NCBI GenBank assembly: GCA_010279815.1
Contig: QEOQ01000486.1
Span: forward strand, 271,342-335,341
Direction of reading: 5' to 3'
Source of the DNA: Brachionus plicatilis
Lineage: Eukaryota; Rotifera; Eurotatoria; Ploima; Brachionidae
DNA: 64,000 nucleotides
Made by a program: the position numbers and the translations under genes. The notes below the pieces were generated by a model that was given only the letters and a program-made list of their open reading frames with translations, made no database searches and had not been told where the DNA came from. Shown here piece after piece: positions 24,099 through 36,823 of the stretch; the stretch's first letter is position 1, and every line of letters begins with the position of its first letter.

Positions 24099-24269
24099 AT
24101 TAAATTTTCAAAATAATCGAACAATATTTTTCTTTTTTTTTTATTTAAATATCTTTAATAAAAAAATTTTTTGTAACTATTTTTTTTTGTTGTTTATCTT
24201 GAAAGACATTATAATCTTTCTATTGAGTGATAAAAGATAACAAAAATAAACTTGTTAAAACTAGATAAA
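24099..24269 (+). promoter_or_regulatory. 171-nt ORC2-CSTF2 spacer with a 3' splice-site-like AG at the CSTF2 start
   Basis: Only 171 nt separate the ORC2 stop from the CSTF2 ATG. The leader ends ...ACTAG-ATAAA-ATG, so an AG dinucleotide lies 6 nt before the start, as in a trans-splice acceptor. Spliced-leader trans-splicing is reported in bdelloid rotifers; whether it is used here is inference. Confidence 0.3.
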
Positions 24270-25515
24270 ATGTCTGTGGAAGAAAAGCAAGCACGTTCTG
24301 TATTCGGTAAATATGGATAAAATAAATTTAATAGTCAAAAATAAAATTAAACTTTTTAATAAGTGGGAAATATTCCGCATGGTACAACGGAGGAACAAAT
24401 GAAAGACATATTTGCCACAGTTGGCACAGTGCTGAGCTTTCGCATTGTTTATGACAGAGAGACTGGTAATCCGAAAGGCTATGGCTTTGCCGAATATGCA
24501 GACATTGAGATGGCTCAAAGCGCAATCCGTAATCTAAATGGTTATGAATTTAATGGCAGAAATTTGAGGGTAGACAAGGCATCGAGTCAGGCCGATGAGC
24601 TGAGAATGATACACCAACAAACAGGTGGCCCGCCGGCCGAAAATCCTTACGGTGAAAATGTTTCTTCTGAAAAGGCCCCCGAAGCCATTAGCCGAGCAGT
24701 TGCCAGTTTACCTCCAGAACAAATGTTCGAATTAATGAAGCAAATGAAGCTGTGTATACAAAATAATCTAAATGAGGCTCGAACAATGCTTTTGAACAAC
24801 CCACAGCTGGCTTATGCTCTTCTACAGGTTAAATAATTATCTTAAGAAAAAAAAAATTAATTAGATCTTTATTTAGGCTCAAGTTATCATGAGAATAGTA
24901 GATCCCAAAGTAGCTAGTAATTTATTACACAGAAAACCAGAGCAGATTCCCCCGCTTGTGCCATCCTCGGCCACCTCTATACCTTTACAACCAAGCGTAA
25001 ATTCTTCTAGTCAAAATCATATATAGAAATTTATTTATTTTTTTAATATCAAGATGGTTAGGCCATCTATTTTAGGACAAGGTCAACCATTGTTGCCAAA
25101 TATGATGCCTCTGATGACGCCACTAATTCAACAAACCCCTACTGGCGTGTCAAATCCACCGGTTCGGGTATCACAACCTGTTGTTCAACAGGCACCTCCG
25201 GTAATGGACCCGCGATATCAGCCTAGGCCTTCGCTTCCTCAGGCACGCACTCCCGCACCACAATTACCAGTCCAACCAACTCAGTCCAGCTCCAGTGTTT
25301 CCAATGAGAACTCTTCCAATGTTGATCAAGAAAAAGTAAAAATTAACTTAAGTTTTAAAGTGATCTCCAATTTTTTATTAATTTTTTAGGCTGCATTAAT
25401 AATGCAGGTTCTGCAATTGACTGATGATCAAATAGCTATGCTGCCACAGGAGCAGAGACAAAGTATATTGATGCTCAAAGATCAAATAGCGCAAAGTGCT
25501 GGCGGATTAATTTAA
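24270..25515 (+). CDS. CSTF2: Cleavage stimulation factor subunit 2 (CstF-64)
   Basis: Nuclear mRNA 3'-end processing factor; its RRM binds the GU-rich element downstream of poly(A) sites. Five exons: 24270-24306, 24364-24827, 24877-24996, 25054-25335, 25390-25515, giving 342 aa. The RRM spans roughly residues 12-90 with RNP2 VGNIP and RNP1 KGYGFAEY. The hinge that binds CstF-77/symplekin follows (AVASLPPEQMFELMKQMKLC .. ARTMLLNNPQLAYALLQ). After a Pro/Gln-rich linker the C-terminal helical domain is nearly canonical (ALIMQVLQLTDDQIAMLP, EQRQSILMLKDQI). It is much shorter than the vertebrate protein (577 aa) because the long Gly/Pro region and the MEARA pentapeptide repeats are absent. A candidate AATAAA lies at 25548-25553. 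Confidence 0.95.
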
Positions 25516-28500
25516 ATCAATAGTTTTGAAAACAAAATTCCTCTTTAAATAAATAGAATTTATCAAATTTGTATTTTTTTTTTATCTAAAATAAATTGGC
25601 ATTAGATAATCAAATGTAAATAAAAATTATTTAAATTTTTTGCTGTCTATTTTCAATGAGATTTGTTCAATTAAAAGCAATCTAGTCGAAAATGTATGTG
25701 ATTCTGTGAAGAAAAAAAGAAAATGTCGATAAAATTCTCTGTTCCACAAGTTAATCAACCTTTGGGGATAATCAAATTTGATTTTTTAATTTATTATGAC
25801 AGCTTATTTAAATAAATATTTTGAAAATGTTTAATTATTAGTTGCGGAATCTTGGTATTTTTTGATTGATCAATTTGATTTTTTTAAGTATTAGTATAAG
25901 ACAAGTAAATTTAATGAAATAAAATAACCTTTATTGATTACATCTAAATAATTATGAGAAAATATGTCTACACAAAAAAAGGAAATATCAGAATTAAAAT
26001 TGAGGTGAATTAGATCTTGTTTCAGCATGATATTATTCAAAATAGAGTTTCGATAAAATTCACATAAAAATGGATAATGATTATGAAATTAAAATTGAAT
26101 TAAATTTAACTGTAGATTACAATCTTTTAGTTGATCTAAATTAGAAGTATTGTTACATGATCAATTATCGTTTTCGATATTTATTGATTTATTTTAAAAT
26201 AAATTATTAATATTTGTAAATTTTTCCCTTTTTTCCGTTTATTTTTCTTAGCACTGTTACCTAAAACCCATTTAAATTTAGAATTTTTTTCATTTTCCGA
26301 CAAGAGAAATTTGCCAAAAAAACGTCTATCACTAAAATTCGGAGCTAAAAATAAAAAGTTAAAAATGATAATTAAATTCAAATTTTTAAAGCAAGAATAA
26401 TTATTTTTTTTTTAATTAAATTTACATTATCTTTTAGGGGGATGGAATTTTTCTTTCAGTGTCCATGGCTCTTTTTAAACTTGTGTATGAATCTTCAGAG
26501 AAATAATTATCGAAACAAAATCATTTGAAATAAATATCACCAAGAGAATTCATTTTCTTAAAATTTTTGGCTAAATACACAATTACATAGATGAAGAAAC
26601 AGACAATTTTTTTTCTCTGTCTATTTCGTGGTCAACTTCATCAATCAGATTTTTTCAAATTTTTGTATTTTAATAAAAAATTGATTCTAATTTTAATGCT
26701 AGTTTCAGAAAGGATGTTGTAATTTTTTTAATTAAAATTTTTAAAAAATTTAATTTTAGTTAACAGACGGTTTGGTAAATATTTTGATCTTGGACAAAAA
26801 ATCTACGTCCGGCAGTCTGGACGCAAAAAAAAAGATCCTAAGTTAATTTAGAGATATTGTCTGTTATCTAATGTATTTTTTTGTTTTTTTTTTACTAAAA
26901 CCTATTTAATTTGATTTTTTTTCATAAATTGTCAAATTTTGATTCTTAAAATTTTTTTCTTTCTGAGTCTATGGGGTTCTATAGTAAAATTAAATAAATA
27001 AATAAAATGCAAACAAGTTGATTAGGGCTTAAGAAAAGAGAATTTTAATTATTGGATGGGAAACCTGATATGGGTGTCAAGAACCTTAAAACTTTGATTC
27101 CTTAAGTATTCCCAGAGTTAAGCAACCATTTTTTTTCTATTATCAATAATCGATACAGATTTTAACATCTTCATTCTAAATGGATCTATTCATAAAAATA
27201 AATTACAAAATTCTAAACCAATATGCATTTTTCTATTTTAAGTTGCTCGAGGATCGAGTTGGAATAGAAAAAATATTAAGAGCTTGTTGAATCAGATAAT
27301 TTTTCGATTATGCTCAAAAAAAGGGCATTGTTAATTCAACTAATTATTAAAGAGACATTTTAAATTATTTAAATCAGCTTATTTGAATCTAGTAGCTTGT
27401 CTAATTAAAAAAATACACTTCACTCTTCAAAAGCCCCTTTTTTCATTTTCTCTCTTGATTAGAGAGCAAAATCTGGGAATATTTTCTTTTGCCAAATAGC
27501 AGGGGACAATACGGACCAGAAATGAAGAAAAAATAAGAAAAAATTATAATTTTATGATTGCAAAAATTTCAAATTATGCCTAAACAGAGAAAAAACAATT
27601 AGAAATCGATCGATCATGGAATTAGAAATATTTTATTTTCAGAATTATTTCCATGACTTAGCTGAGTAATTCAGAATTTCATCAAGACATCCTTTATCAT
27701 TTAAGATATCCAATTTTCAGAGCATAGCCTTTAGCTAAAAAAAAAACAATTTCGACACAATATTTAAAGTCTGATTATCATAAACTAGTACTATACACTG
27801 GAAAAAATTAACAAAAAGATAAGGTCTTGGAATAATCAGATTTTTATTGTTTTTTTTTAGTGCTTGGTTTGGTAGCAGCAATTGTAGAGAGAAAAAAAAA
27901 AGAAAAAATCAAATATGGGCCAGTTTGCTTAGCAAACGATTTTTCGTTCAAGCATTCAAACATAAGTTGTTAGATTTATTAAAACTTTGCTGGTATAATT
28001 AACTACTAGTCATAAAACAACTCATAAAAAAGCCTAAACCATTTTAGCTCTCTAAATTTAGACTATTGTGGAGCTAAATTATAAATTCATCGGCACTGGT
28101 ATGGCTTGTTCGATTCTTGGGGAAGCCTGGTGTTTAGCGAGCTGATGATTGACAGCAATGGGTAGAAAAATGCTTTAATTAAATAAATTTGGCATTGAAC
28201 AAAATGCCTCGTGCAATTAAATTAAATTAAATCCACATTATATTTTTGGTTCCTCTTTGCATGATTGTAATTCCGAATCGGCATCTGAATTCTCTTATGT
28301 TGAATTGGAATTAAATTTTTTTTTTTTTTAATTTTTAATTTCATTTTTTTTAATTAAAAAGCTAAATTTTAATTGTGAAATTTGGAAAACTTTTGAATTT
28401 CCCATCAATTTCAACAACTTGAACGATTTTCAATTATGATTTTTTATAAATGTCAAAAAAATCAGAGAATTTTAGGCCGAAATTAATTAATATTTAAAGC

Positions 28501-29195
28501 TAGCAGAAAATAATCATAATTTTTTCTCTCAGCAAGTATTTTTACAATGCAAAAATTTTATCATTTTTAAAATGCGATAGTTGGAAAAAAATCACCTGAT
28601 ATCGGCAAACAAAGGATTAGTTTTGATAATTTAATTGAAGTTTGTCAAATGATTAATTTTATTTTAGATAAAAAAAAATCAAGACTCATTTAGAATCAAT
28701 CCGTAGCTGATTATTTAATAATTTTTGAATATTTAAATGGCATCATTATTCCATTAAATACCCAAGCAACTGGCAGCATTTAGACTAGTTTATCAATAGC
28801 ACTCAAATCGATCAATTAAAGTAAACATCAAGCAAATCACTGCACATTTGAATCTGCGTTAAGAACAACAACAAAAAAAAACAAGAAAAAAGGTAGTTAT
28901 TTAAGTATAAATTTTTTATTATAATACACAAGTAGGTTTTTATTCAAAATAAAGATATAAGGTAAATTTTGTCGAGGACCACATAATTTTGAGTTGAGCG
29001 CGCGCTCGATTTCTTCTTGTTCTGCACATAAATATAAAATTAAAATCTGTTAGCTATAAAATAATTTTTTTCATTTTTTTTTAAACAAGCTTCAACTTGG
29101 TTTAAAATTTTAATTCGACTAATTTATTTGAATTTTTTTTTCATAGAAACATAATCTAAATTTTCAAGAAATTTTTTTTTTTTTTCCAAGATAAA
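25516..29195. other. 3.7-kb spacer between CSTF2 and CaMKII
   Basis: Mostly AT-rich and featureless. Three small stretches look more protein-like than the background: 26255-26344 on the minus strand (between splice-like borders, contains FFGKFLLSENEKN), 26761-26847 on the plus strand (contains TSGSLDAKKKILS then a stop, preceded by an acceptor-like TTTTAG), and about 28065-28140 on the plus strand (FIGTGMACSILGEAW). None could be joined into a gene. A GC-rich palindromic patch GAGCGCGCGCTC at about 28996-29007 lies about 190 nt before the CaMKII ATG and may be part of its promoter or 5' UTR. Confidence 0.45.
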
Positions 29196-32100
29196 ATGGC
29201 AATGATAACTTGCACAAGATTTAGTGATGATTATGAACTAAAAGAAGAGTTGGGAAAGTGAGTGATTAGTGAAAGATTGGAGTATATTTTTTACCAATTT
29301 TTTTTACAGAGGGGCATTTTCAATAGTGCGACGGTGCATCCAAAAAAACAGCCAGCTTGAATTTGCAGCAAAGATAATAAACACCAAAAAGTTATCTCAA
29401 CGTGACCATCAAAAGTTGGAAAGAGAGGCGAAAATTTGTCGCCAACTCAAACACTCGAATATTGTGCGTCTTCATGACAGCATTTCCGAAGAGGGATTCC
29501 ACTATTTGATCTTTGATCTGTGAGTTTAAAGTGACTGAATAAAAAAATAAAATTTTTTTCTTTTCTAATTTAAAATAGAGTAACTGGTGGCGAACTATTT
29601 GAGGATATTGTGGCCAGAGAGTTTTACAGCGAAGTGGATGCAAGCCATTGTATTCAGCAAATTCTAGACGCTGTCAGACACTGCCATGAAAACAGCATAG
29701 TCCATAGAGACTTAAAGCCTGAGAATCTCCTTTTGGCGAGTAAAAACAAAGGTGCAAATGTAAAGCTGGCCGATTTCGGCCTGGCCATCGAAGTTCAGGG
29801 TGATCAAACCGCATGGTATGGTTTTGCCGGCACACCAGGCTACTTGAGTCCGGAGGTGTTGAAAAAAGAGCCGTACGGAAAACCAGTGGACATTTGGGCA
29901 TGTGGTGTCATACTTTATATTCTGCTAGTGGGCTATCCGCCCTTCTGGGATGAAGATCAACATCGACTGTACTCTCAAATTAAGGCCGGTGCTTATGACG
30001 TAATTTAATGGTCAAACAATCTTTTTACTTTTATTTTTTATTTTTTTTTTATCAAGTACCCATCTCCCGAATGGGACACTGTGACTGCAGAGGCAAAAAA
30101 TTTGATCAACTCAATGCTAACAGTTAACCCAGCTAAGCGGATTAGCGCTTCTGAGGCTCTTAGACATCCGTGGATTTGTGTAATTATTTTATTTTAGATT
30201 ATTTTAAGACAACAAAAAAAATTAAGATTTTTTTTTTATTTTTACAAAAAAAAATTTTTTTTTCTATCTTTTTAATTTTGAAAGAATCGAGAAAAGTTTG
30301 CATCAGTAGTTCATCGACAAGAGACTGTGGACTGTTTGAAAAAATTCAATGCTAGAAGAAAATTAAAGGTAAATTTTAATTTAAAATTTTTGTTTTTTAA
30401 TAATGATTTTTGTTAACCAAGGGAGCCATTTTAACCACTATGCTCGCAACCCGAAGTAAGTGTCAAATATTTTTCTATTTCGACTTGCTTTAAGAGTGCT
30501 GTCTTAGCAGATACAATCTCTAATTTGCTGTTGTTATTGTTGCCAAGAAGCAAAAATAATTTTTTTATACTCTCAAATGATATTCACTTTTTTTAAGTTG
30601 CAGAACATTTTTGAAAGTCCGCAAAGTAAAACTAGGAATTGGTCTTGTCTAATACAAAAAAAAACTCAAAAATTTACAGCTTTTTTACAAAATATTTTTT
30701 ATTTGCTAAAATAAATTATTGTACTTTTTTTAATAGACGAGCTTTTAATCTGAGTGATTTTATTTACGGAATTAGTTAAAATGCGTTTCCGTAAACAATT
30801 TCCAAAATATTGATATTCAGCTTTTGTTCTAATAGCTTTAATTTAATATGCTTAAAAGCTTTTCTATCTAAAATCAAAATTTTTTGGACACATCAAAGGA
30901 ATTGTGATTTTTTGGCAAATTGAAGTTTCAGATCAAATTTTAAGATCAAAAGGATCATTTAAATTTCAAAGCTTAAATAATCTAAAGATTTTAATAATTT
31001 TTAAGAAATAAATACTAAATATTACTAGACATGTTATGTCTAATAATGGTTCAGTACCAAATTGACATCAAAATGATTGATCTCTAATTTATTTCACAAA
31101 AACAATTAATAATTTAAATAATTCAAGTTAAGTTAATTCACAAATTCAAATTTATAACTTTTATATCCATTCATTCAAACTAAAATAATTTTATTTTTCT
31201 ACTTCAATTAATTTTAAATTTTAAAACAGTAAATTTTTTTGTTTTTCAAAATAATTTTTCATTAAAATCAATTAAAATATTTAAACCTTTTAAAGTTCAA
31301 TAAAATATGAAAATAAACTTGACATGACATGTCAAGTAATTGCTTATGAAAAAAATTATTATATCTCTATTAATTAAAAAAAATATTACAATTTATATTT
31401 TGATCTTTTGATCTTGATCTCAAACTTGAATTTGCCGATTTTTTCAATTTTTTTTTAACCAAAATTCACTATTCCTTAACAACAGCAATTGCACTAAACT
31501 CTATCAATTTTTTTCTTAATTTTACATCTTTATTTAAATTAAAAATTAAACAAAATTTTTTGATTTCGAGGTCAAACATGGTTTAATTCCACATCTTCAG
31601 GTTGATACAAATTTATTTATTTTATTTTTTTTTATTTGTTTATTGTAATTGATTTTTGGTCACTATTTTGGCGAGTCTTCAAACAAATCTGACTAATTTG
31701 AACATTTTTTTTATTCGATCAACCAACTTACATAACCACATGCATCAAAACCAATTCAGAAGTGAACAAATAGATTTCTAATAAATCAGTTCGAACAAAT
31801 TCAATATTATAATGTAACTTGGTTTATATATATTTATAGGTTGTAATTTTATAAGAAGAATAATGAGATAAAGCAACAAAAAGAGAGAGAGGAATATAAA
31901 GTTTTAAATATTTGGCTTGAACAGAAATTATTCGCCAAGAAAAAGAGTTTGTTTAAGATTTCACTCTAAGATTGTTTGAATAAGCGATTTAGATTTAATT
32001 TGAATGCGCTAAGCATAATTTGAATTCTGTGGAGAGTATGACGAGCTAAGTTTGGGCTTGAATTGAAAAATTTAAATCAAGCTTTTGAAAAAAATTCGCC

Positions 32101-35100
32101 CAGATGAGCTGCATTTTTTGCGGTAGTTTGTTCACTTCGTTCCGCGCATCACCCACTTCTCTGTCTAGGTCAAATCGCAAAACCAGTTTGACATGTAAGT
32201 TGTGCAGTCGCCAGCCGCCATTTCACCTTGGACACCAGTGTTTTGTGTTTTTTTTTTTTCTTTATTTTAAATTTTTTAAATTGTCAAATTTAAATTTGAA
32301 TTCAATTTTAGCTCGTTCGACCATCAACAACAATCTGGGCGCGAACAAAAAGGACATCAAAGAATCCACTGATAGCAACAACATTACTATTGAAGATGAC
32401 GAGGCAAAAGTAGACAAGATCAGTAAGTATTTGGCCCTCAGATCAATTAGCTCGATCTGAACAATCAATAAGAAACAAGCTTCCAAACTAGGCTCATAAA
32501 TTGCTTTCTAGATGAGTTCTAATCTATAAAATAAAATGTTATTTAAGCACTAAGTTAAATAGAATTTATCGAAAACAACTCAAATGCCAAACTTTTGCCT
32601 AATCATTTTTGTGATGCAAGCTTTTTGTTTAGACTTGAACTAATTGTGTTCATATGCAGGCAAGAGCTAGATACGAAGGGACATTAAAAGCGCCCGTTTG
32701 GCTCTAATCAACACTTTTGAATCTATTTATTCTCGAGTGCTGATTAGCTTGGCCGAGTTTTAGACTTAATTTCTAGAGATTTTTTATTTCTATTCTAATG
32801 ATTCTCAATTTTTGATCAAGCCAAAATGTCCAACTTGTCAAGTCAACCAAATTTGATGGCACTTGTTGGTAAAAAATGATTTTCTTTTTTACAAATTAAC
32901 ACATTTTGCAAGCTAGTACTAATCACAGTTTGATGCATCAAAGGTTGAATGGCTCAGAGGCCCTTTTTTACTAAAAAAAAATTTTTTTTAATTTTTTTTT
33001 TTTTTGATTTTGACTTCTTTTTCTTTTGACGGGAAAAAGAAGAGAAAAAAGCAAAAAATTAAAGGAACAGAATAATGGTTCTTTTTTCCTCAATTTCACC
33101 AAAGAACTGATTAAACAAAAAAAAAAATTTTCTTCAATTGTTTATCACTAATTTTTAATTTTAACTGCAATGGTATTTTTGTGTTTTTGAATTTGTCTTC
33201 TTTTTCTTTTAATAAGAAATAAAGAGGGGTAGAAAAAAAACATTGCAAAGGATACAAAAAAATGTTATATAAAAATAAATTACAATAAAATAATAATTAA
33301 TAATATTATTTTTTTATTGAATTGAATTAACCTCCTTTAAGGAGAAGTAAAAAATAAAAATAAAATTTTTAGTGTTTTTGTATTTTTTTTTAAAAATGAA
33401 AAATTATTATCTAAAAATAAAATTATAAAAATAAAAAAGGAACATTAGTTTAAAAATAGAAAAAGGCATGAAAGTTAGAAAGCAAGATAAAAATTAATAA
33501 TAAAGATTTTTTTATCTAAAAAGAGTGTTTAAACAAAAAATTATATATTTTTACTTAAAAGCAAAAAAAAAGACACATTTTTGACTAAGTTAATAGATGA
33601 AAAAATTTGGGTTATTCGAAGTTTATGATCAACATTAATAATAACAAAAATAATAATGATAATCAGCTACCGAAAAAACTTGCGGAGAAGTTTTACAAGT
33701 GAGACTAGTATGGTGGCTCTTACACCGTAAAAAGAACTAACATTAGGCTACTACGTATGTTTGTTAGAAGTATTTTTGATAATGAATTTTGAATCGATTC
33801 ATTCAACTAGTATTAATCGCTTTTAACTTTTTTTTTAAATAAAAACTTAAATTAAAAATGGCTGTTAAATTTCAGATTCAGATTTATATTATTTAAGCAT
33901 TATGAATGAATCAGCATCAACAAAATTTTACACAGTTTTGAAAAAATTAAAAATTAAATAGTGCGACTCTAATCGGGGGTTAAGCCAGAGTTGTTTAAAA
34001 TTCACAAGTCAAGTCTAAGACAAAAACTTTTTTTTTAATTATCAAAAGTCCAAAGCAAAGTTTTTTATTTTTTTTTTCTAAGGTCCGGACTTTTTTTTTT
34101 AAAACTCTTAACTTCTTTTCTTACAAAACAATTTGTATCTCCCCTTAATTTAGACACCTTATTGAACTATGAAATGAAAAATTTCAAAGCCATTTATGAT
34201 TTTAAACATCTGAATTTAATCTTCTCTCTTACGTCTTATTTTCATATTAGTTAATCTAAAAAATGAGGTCTTTTGGACTCCTTAAATTTACAGAGTGTAG
34301 GGATCATCTTTGTTGCTCTCTTCTGAACCTTTTCTATTTCAAGAAATGTCTTTATCTAGATATGGACACCATAAATTATTTGCAAACTCCAGATGAGGTC
34401 TTACAAGCGCAGTGCATAGTATTCTGGGCCTGATTTTTCCATTCTTGGTCATTTTGAATATAGATGCCTAAATCTTTTCAAGAGTTGTTTAATACAATTT
34501 CTTAGTGCCAAATTTGTTAAAAATGGTGTAATCATTTAGGATTATTCGAACCAATATGCATTACAAGGCATTTTTTGATATTTAAATCCAAGGGACCAAG
34601 TAAAAGACCAGCTTGAAATGAAATCCATATTCTTTGGAGTAAAAATTCATCATTTTAATTTGTTATTAAAGATAAAACTTTTGTATCAACAGCATATTTC
34701 TCACACTTTTACACTTTTTTCTCTTAGTTAAGCATTGAATGTACACTATAAAAAATATTTCTTCAATTAATTTAAAAAATAAAAAATTAAATTTTGAAAA
34801 TAAACTTCAATTTTGAGCCAAAAATTGTCCATTGTATTAACGACAAAAATCAGGCGAGGAAGTGTATTTTGAAAATAAAGCCTATTTTGAATTCTACTGA
34901 TAAATTTTTAAAATAAGTGATATTTGACAAAATTTAGGCAATGTGAAATTTTAGGACAAAAATACAGTACAAAAAAGAAAAGACTGTCTATCAAAACATT
35001 GAATTTAAAAAAAACATAGAAATTATTTTACACGGAAACACTCGAAAAAAAAACAACGAATATTTTTAAAAGTAAAAATTCAAGATATAGAAAATTGATG

Positions 35101-36823
35101 GCTGCTAATTGATAAGCTATTTGTTTTTTATATTTTTTTTCTTTATTCTCTTTTATTTTAATCTTTTTTTTTAAACAATTCACTAAATTTATTTCATATT
35201 CTTACAAAATCACTTAAATTTTTCTTTGATTTATTTTTTCTTTGTTTATACGTTAATTTAATTAAATTTTACGTTTTTATTTTTGCATGTTTTAATTTTC
35301 TACATATTTTCAGTTTTCAATTTTTTTTATTTTTCTATGTTTCAATCCATTCCAAATGAAAAAAGTTATGATTTTTTTTAATTCTAAAAAAAATGGTTCA
35401 GCTAACAGTACAATAATGTACAAATTTGTACTTACGAATTATAAGCCCTGCAAAAACTCTGCAATTTATTGCATATTTTAATCAAATGTTTTTAAATCCT
35501 TACCGCCAAGCTAAAATACTATTACTACTACTACTAAATCAAAAGTACAAATCGTTTATTGAGAATTTTTTATCTCTGTAATTTTTTTTTCCAAAAAAGG
35601 TAAAATTTGGCCTGTATTTCTTTCGCCAGCTATTTTTTTTTCAGGTAAATTCATTTCATATCTAAAAGTTTAAAAATTTTTCCTTAAAATGATTTTAATT
35701 TCTAAAAATGCACTGAAATTTAAATGCAAATTTAAAATCTTTTGCTCAAATTTGAAAAATAAGCTTTACTTTTCTTTTCCTTCAGGCAAAAAAAATTTTT
35801 TCAGAAAATATGTTCATTTTTACTCAAGTTATTTTTTATTACTGCCAGGTAATTTCCATCACTTAATCATTTTATTGTCACCTAAAAAATTTTTTCAAGA
35901 TAATAAATTTTTTTTTATTTTGTTTGTTGATTTGCAGCGAGCTTAAATTCTTTCAGATTTAAAAAAAAATAAATATAATAAAATTGTAATTTTTTAAAAT
36001 TTAATTAAATCAAAAACTAATTTGATAAAAAAGATTAAAAAAGAAAAATAATTTTCATTTTAAAATTGCAGAATTTTTGAAAATTTAAGAATTTTGGACT
36101 TAAATTTGTGTTTTTTTTCTACCACTCTCGTTAACTTTTTAAATTTTGTTTTATGGCTTAGTTTAACAATTTGATTATTTTTTTATTAAATGTAAATTAA
36201 AAATTTTTTTAGCCAAAGAGCAAGAAATCATAAAAGTGACGGAGCAATTGCTGTCCGCATTGACCAGCGGTGATTTTGAAACATTTAGCCGTTTGTGCGA
36301 CCCGAAAATAACCTGCTTTGAGCCTGAGTCGTTGGGAAATCTAGTCGAAGGAATGGACTTCCACAAATTTTATTTTGATAATTGTAAGAATAATTTAAAT
36401 AAAAAAAAATATTTAGAAAATTAAAAAATTTCACATTTAATCAGGGAAGCTATCTAGAAGTGACACAGGTTCGTTTTTTATAGTGGCGTTATTTGTTCTG
36501 TTTTTTCTAAAAGAATTTAATTTAATTTTTGCATGTTTTAAAATTTAATTTCTAATTTTGACTAATTATTTTCATTTAAAGTTGTTACCAAGATTAATTC
36601 TCCCAACAGAGGTCACATAAATACCACAGTCCTACATCCGACTGTGCATTTGATGAGCGACGATGCAGCCTGTATCGCTTATATTCGGCTCACTCAATTC
36701 ATGGACCGAGATGCGACTGCCAAGACTGTACAGCACGAAGAGACCAGAGTGTGGCACAGAAAAAATGGTCGTTGGATTAATGTGCACTGTCATCGATCTA
36801 TAAACTCAAACAAAGCATTTTAA
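29196..36823 (+). CDS. CaMKII: Calcium/calmodulin-dependent protein kinase II
   Basis: Multifunctional Ser/Thr kinase that assembles as a dodecamer. Nine exons: 29196-29257, 29310-29519, 29579-29999, 30057-30179, 30285-30368, 30422-30455, 32312-32422, 36213-36383, 36582-36823, giving 485 aa. The kinase domain has the glycine loop [30 protein letters not shown], the DFG motif in [11 protein letters not shown], and [10 protein letters not shown]. The regulatory segment [19 protein letters not shown] carries the autophosphorylated Thr (Thr286 of the mammalian alpha form) and the calmodulin site. A short variable linker (exon 7, ending ITIEDDEAK) leads to the association domain ([42 protein letters not shown]). 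The start is preceded by a strong T-tract and CAAG 5 nt before ATG, so a 5' UTR intron or trans-splicing is likely. Introns on either side of the linker exon are 1.9 and 3.8 kb. Confidence 0.97.
32104..36823 (+). CDS. Possible kinase-less CaMKII isoform (alphaKAP-like) from an internal first exon
   Basis: An exon candidate 32104-32194 begins with ATG, encodes 30 codons (start [20 protein letters not shown]) and ends at a good donor (T|GTAAGT) in phase 1, the phase needed by the linker exon at 32312. Spliced to 32312-32422, 36213-36383 and 36582-36823 it gives 204 aa with the association domain but no kinase. Joined to the upstream kinase exon at 30455 the frame would hit a stop after seven residues, so it works only as a first exon. 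Mammalian alphaKAP is the precedent: a CaMK2A product of about 200 aa from an intronic promoter. Here the N-terminus is not a membrane helix but has two early cysteines. No transcript evidence; inference from phase and ORF. Confidence 0.4.
32640..34249. other. AT-rich CaMKII intron DNA
   Basis: Part of the 3.8-kb intron 32423-36212. Long A and T runs dominate; a short GC-richer patch at 33958-33990 (GTGCGACTCTAATCGGGG) may be repeat-derived. No exon or RNA was recognised. From 34631 to 36212 the picture is the same, with an (ACT)n run at about 35520-35540. Confidence 0.5.
34250..34630 (-). mobile_element. Degenerate LINE reverse-transcriptase fragment in CaMKII intron
   Basis: On the minus strand, pieces of a LINE protein are readable in shifting frames: [12 protein letters not shown] (about 34560-34600), then [16 protein letters not shown], then [20 protein letters not shown] (about 34350-34410), a stop, then [11 protein letters not shown]. 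The same blocks occur in order in the LINE at 39.8 kb ([57 protein letters not shown]). Internal deletions and frameshifts show it is dead. Confidence 0.7.

Noticed and set aside
27030..27125. 5S rRNA-like fragments (TTGGATGGGAAACC; GTTAAGCAACC)
   Set aside because: The two pieces are in the wrong order for a 5S gene, surrounding similarity is poor, and no internal control region is complete. Probably chance or a much-decayed SINE.
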